The position numbers and the translations under genes are program-made. From positions 18,428 to 31,504 of the forward strand of contig DLOT01000049.1 of assembly GCA_002479715.1 (NCBI GenBank): a stretch of DNA of 13,077 nt. The letters are read 5' to 3'. Position 1 is the stretch's first letter. Each line of letters begins with the position of its first letter. Shown in pieces: positions 11,895 through 13,077 of this stretch. Origin of the DNA: Ruminococcus sp. UBA7477. GTDB lineage: Bacteria > Bacillota > Clostridia > Oscillospirales > Ruminococcaceae. The notes beneath the pieces are model-generated. The model was not told the DNA's origin. It searched no databases and worked only from the letters and a program-made list of their open reading frames with translations.

Positions 11895-13077
11895 TTATTC
11901 CTTGCCGTTCCAGCAATAGGTACAGAGACAGTCAGGGTCTATGCCAACAGCGTCGAGCATATCGTCCAGCCTATTGTATTTCAGCGAGGTGAATTTGAGT
12001 TGTTTGCAGATCTCCTCTAGCATCTCCTTATACTCGGTGCTTTCGGGATCAGCATAGACCGACAGCTTCTCCTCGGACTTGTCGCCCTCACGTTCAAGGA
12101 TAACACGTCTTGTAATAAGGTCAAGCTCGGATGAGGAGCGTGAGAAATTGAGATACTTGCAGGCAAACAGCAGCGGCGGGCAAGCCGGTCTTACGTGTAC
12201 CTCGCGGGCGCCGTTATTATAAAGGAACTGTGTCGTTTCGCCCAGCTGAGTACCGCGAACGATCGAATCGTCAATCAACAACAGACTCTTGTCATTGATA
12301 AGCTCAGTGACAGGCAGCATCTTCATCTTGGCAATGAGGTTTCTTTTTTTCTGTGTCGGCGGCATGAACGACCTCGGCCATGTCGGCGTATACTTTATAA
12401 ACGGACGTGAAAACGGAACGCCGCTCTCATTCGCATAGCCGATCGCATGAGCCGTTCCCGAATCGGGAACACCTGCCACGATATCGGGCGAAATCTCTCC
12501 CTTATCCCGCTTAGCCATTGCTTTTCCGCAACGCGCTCTGACAAGCTCCACCGTCTTTCCCTCATACTTCGCACAAGGGTAGCCGTAATATATCCACAAA
12601 AACGTACATATCTTCATTTTCTTTTGCGGAGCCTTCAGAGTTCCTTCGCTGTCTGCCGTCAAGAACACTATCTCCGACGGGCCAAGCTCCCTCTCTCTCT
12701 CATAGCCGAGGTTAAAGAAAGAGAAGTCTTCAAACGCGACGCACTTTCCGTCATGCTTTTTGCCGATGACCAGCGGAGTCCTGCCAAGTCTGTCGCGGGC
12801 TGCATAGATGCCCTTATCTGTCATAACAAGCATGGTCATCGAGCCGTCGATGATCTCCTGAGCGTAAGAAATTCCCTCTAAGATGGTCGCCTTCTGATTT
12901 ATGATCGCAGCAGTAAGCTCGGTAGGATTGATCTCTCCTCCGCTCATCTCAAGAAAGTGGGAGTGCCCGTTCTCATATATCGTCTTAACAAGCTCATTGA
13001 CGTTGTTGATTTTTCCGACAGTGGCGATAGCATATGTTCCGAGGTGAGAGCGAACTATAAGCGGCTGCGGCTCGTAA
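11895..13077 (-). CDS. purF: amidophosphoribosyltransferase, divergent PurF, 5'-truncated by the window edge
   Basis: 393 residues are visible; the frame stays open to the edge, so the ATG at 12947 is internal and the catalytic N-terminal Cys lies outside. PurF catalyses the first step of purine synthesis, moving glutamine amide nitrogen onto PRPP. The visible start is the end of the class II glutamine amidotransferase domain (KINNVNELVK then AARDRLGRTPL). The phosphoribosyltransferase half follows, with GVPDSGTAHAIGYA, the PRPP loop LLIDDSIVRGTQ and PACPPLLFACKY. Cysteines in KICTFLWIYY, ACKY and the terminal CLCTYCWNGKE sit where the Bacillus-type enzyme binds its [4Fe-4S] cluster. The sequence is clearly divergent (RSFMPPTQKKRNL replaces the usual RTFI-P-Q-RE), so it may be a second PurF-like paralogue. 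It is separated from the transporter operon by a hairpin and its own promoter region, and looks functionally unrelated. Confidence 0.88.
   Translation of the reverse strand, partial: YEPQPLIVRSHLGTYAIATVGKINNVNELVKTIYENGHSHFLEMSGGEINPTELTAAIINQKATILEGISYAQEIIDGSMTMLVMTDKGIYAARDRLGRTPLVIGKKHDGKCVAFEDFSFFNLGYERERELGPSEIVFLTADSEGTLKAPQKKMKICTFLWIYYGYPCAKYEGKTVELVRARCGKAMAKRDKGEISPDIVAGVPDSGTAHAIGYANESGVPFSRPFIKYTPTWPRSFMPPTQKKRNLIAKMKMLPVTELINDKSLLLIDDSIVRGTQLGETTQFLYNNGAREVHVRPACPPLLFACKYLNFSRSSSELDLITRRVILEREGDKSEEKLSVYADPESTEYKEMLEEICKQLKFTSLKYNRLDDMLDAVGIDPDCLCTYCWNGKE

Noticed and set aside
1..13077. CRISPR arrays, tRNA or rRNA genes, insertion sequences, toxin-antitoxin pairs
   Set aside because: No regularly spaced repeats, cloverleaf-like segments, transposase motifs or terminal inverted repeats were seen. 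The AbrB-like domain is fused to an ATPase and has no toxin partner gene.

Overview
The window looks like chromosomal DNA of an anaerobic Clostridia member, most like Ruminococcus/Oscillospiraceae. The reasons are a CUT1-type sugar permease pair with no MalK-type ATPase gene visible, GGAGG-like ribosome sites, TTG and GTG starts, and a secreted DUF5696/Yip1/NHL gene set. This placement is inferred from protein style and was not searched. Every convincing gene lies on the minus strand, so transcription runs from high to low coordinates.

Right end (13077 to 11895): the 3' part of a divergent amidophosphoribosyltransferase gene (purF), cut by the window edge and followed by a terminator-like hairpin. 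Next comes a regulatory interval of about 450 bases. It holds a near-perfect sigma-70-type promoter (TTGACA, 17-base spacer, TATAAT), an AAAACGTTTT palindrome of LacI/CcpA-operator type just upstream of the -35, four same-orientation GCACAAA repeats, and a possible 39-codon leader ORF.

From that promoter runs what appears to be one long operon: (1) a LolD/MacB-type ABC ATPase; (2) a second such ATPase carrying a C-terminal AbrB/SpoVT-like hairpin domain; (3) a 973-residue secreted protein with two beta-sandwich carbohydrate-binding-like modules, a helical spacer and a family 1 solute-binding domain; (4, 5) MalF-like and MalG-like permeases with EAA loops; (6) a secreted beta-propeller/TPR protein anchored by a C-terminal membrane helix with a highly charged tail; (7) a Yip1-like membrane protein; (8) an 805-residue secreted DUF5696-type protein that may be a glycoside hydrolase-like barrel; (9) the first 52 codons of a further gene with an acidic N-terminus, cut at the left edge. 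Genes are joined by one-base TAATG overlaps, a longer overlap, or gaps of 14 to 63 bases.

Taken together, the operon reads as an envelope glycan-handling machine: surface capture (CBM-like plus SBP), import (MalFG), surface scaffold or sensor (propeller-TPR), possible hydrolysis (DUF5696) and membrane organisation (Yip1). The ATPases are of the export/mechanotransmission class, not the sugar-import class, and one has an AbrB-like appendage. That mismatch is the most interesting feature. Either the ATPases serve a permease lying further left (perhaps the truncated gene), or this is an unusual hybrid in which they drive the MalFG-like pair.
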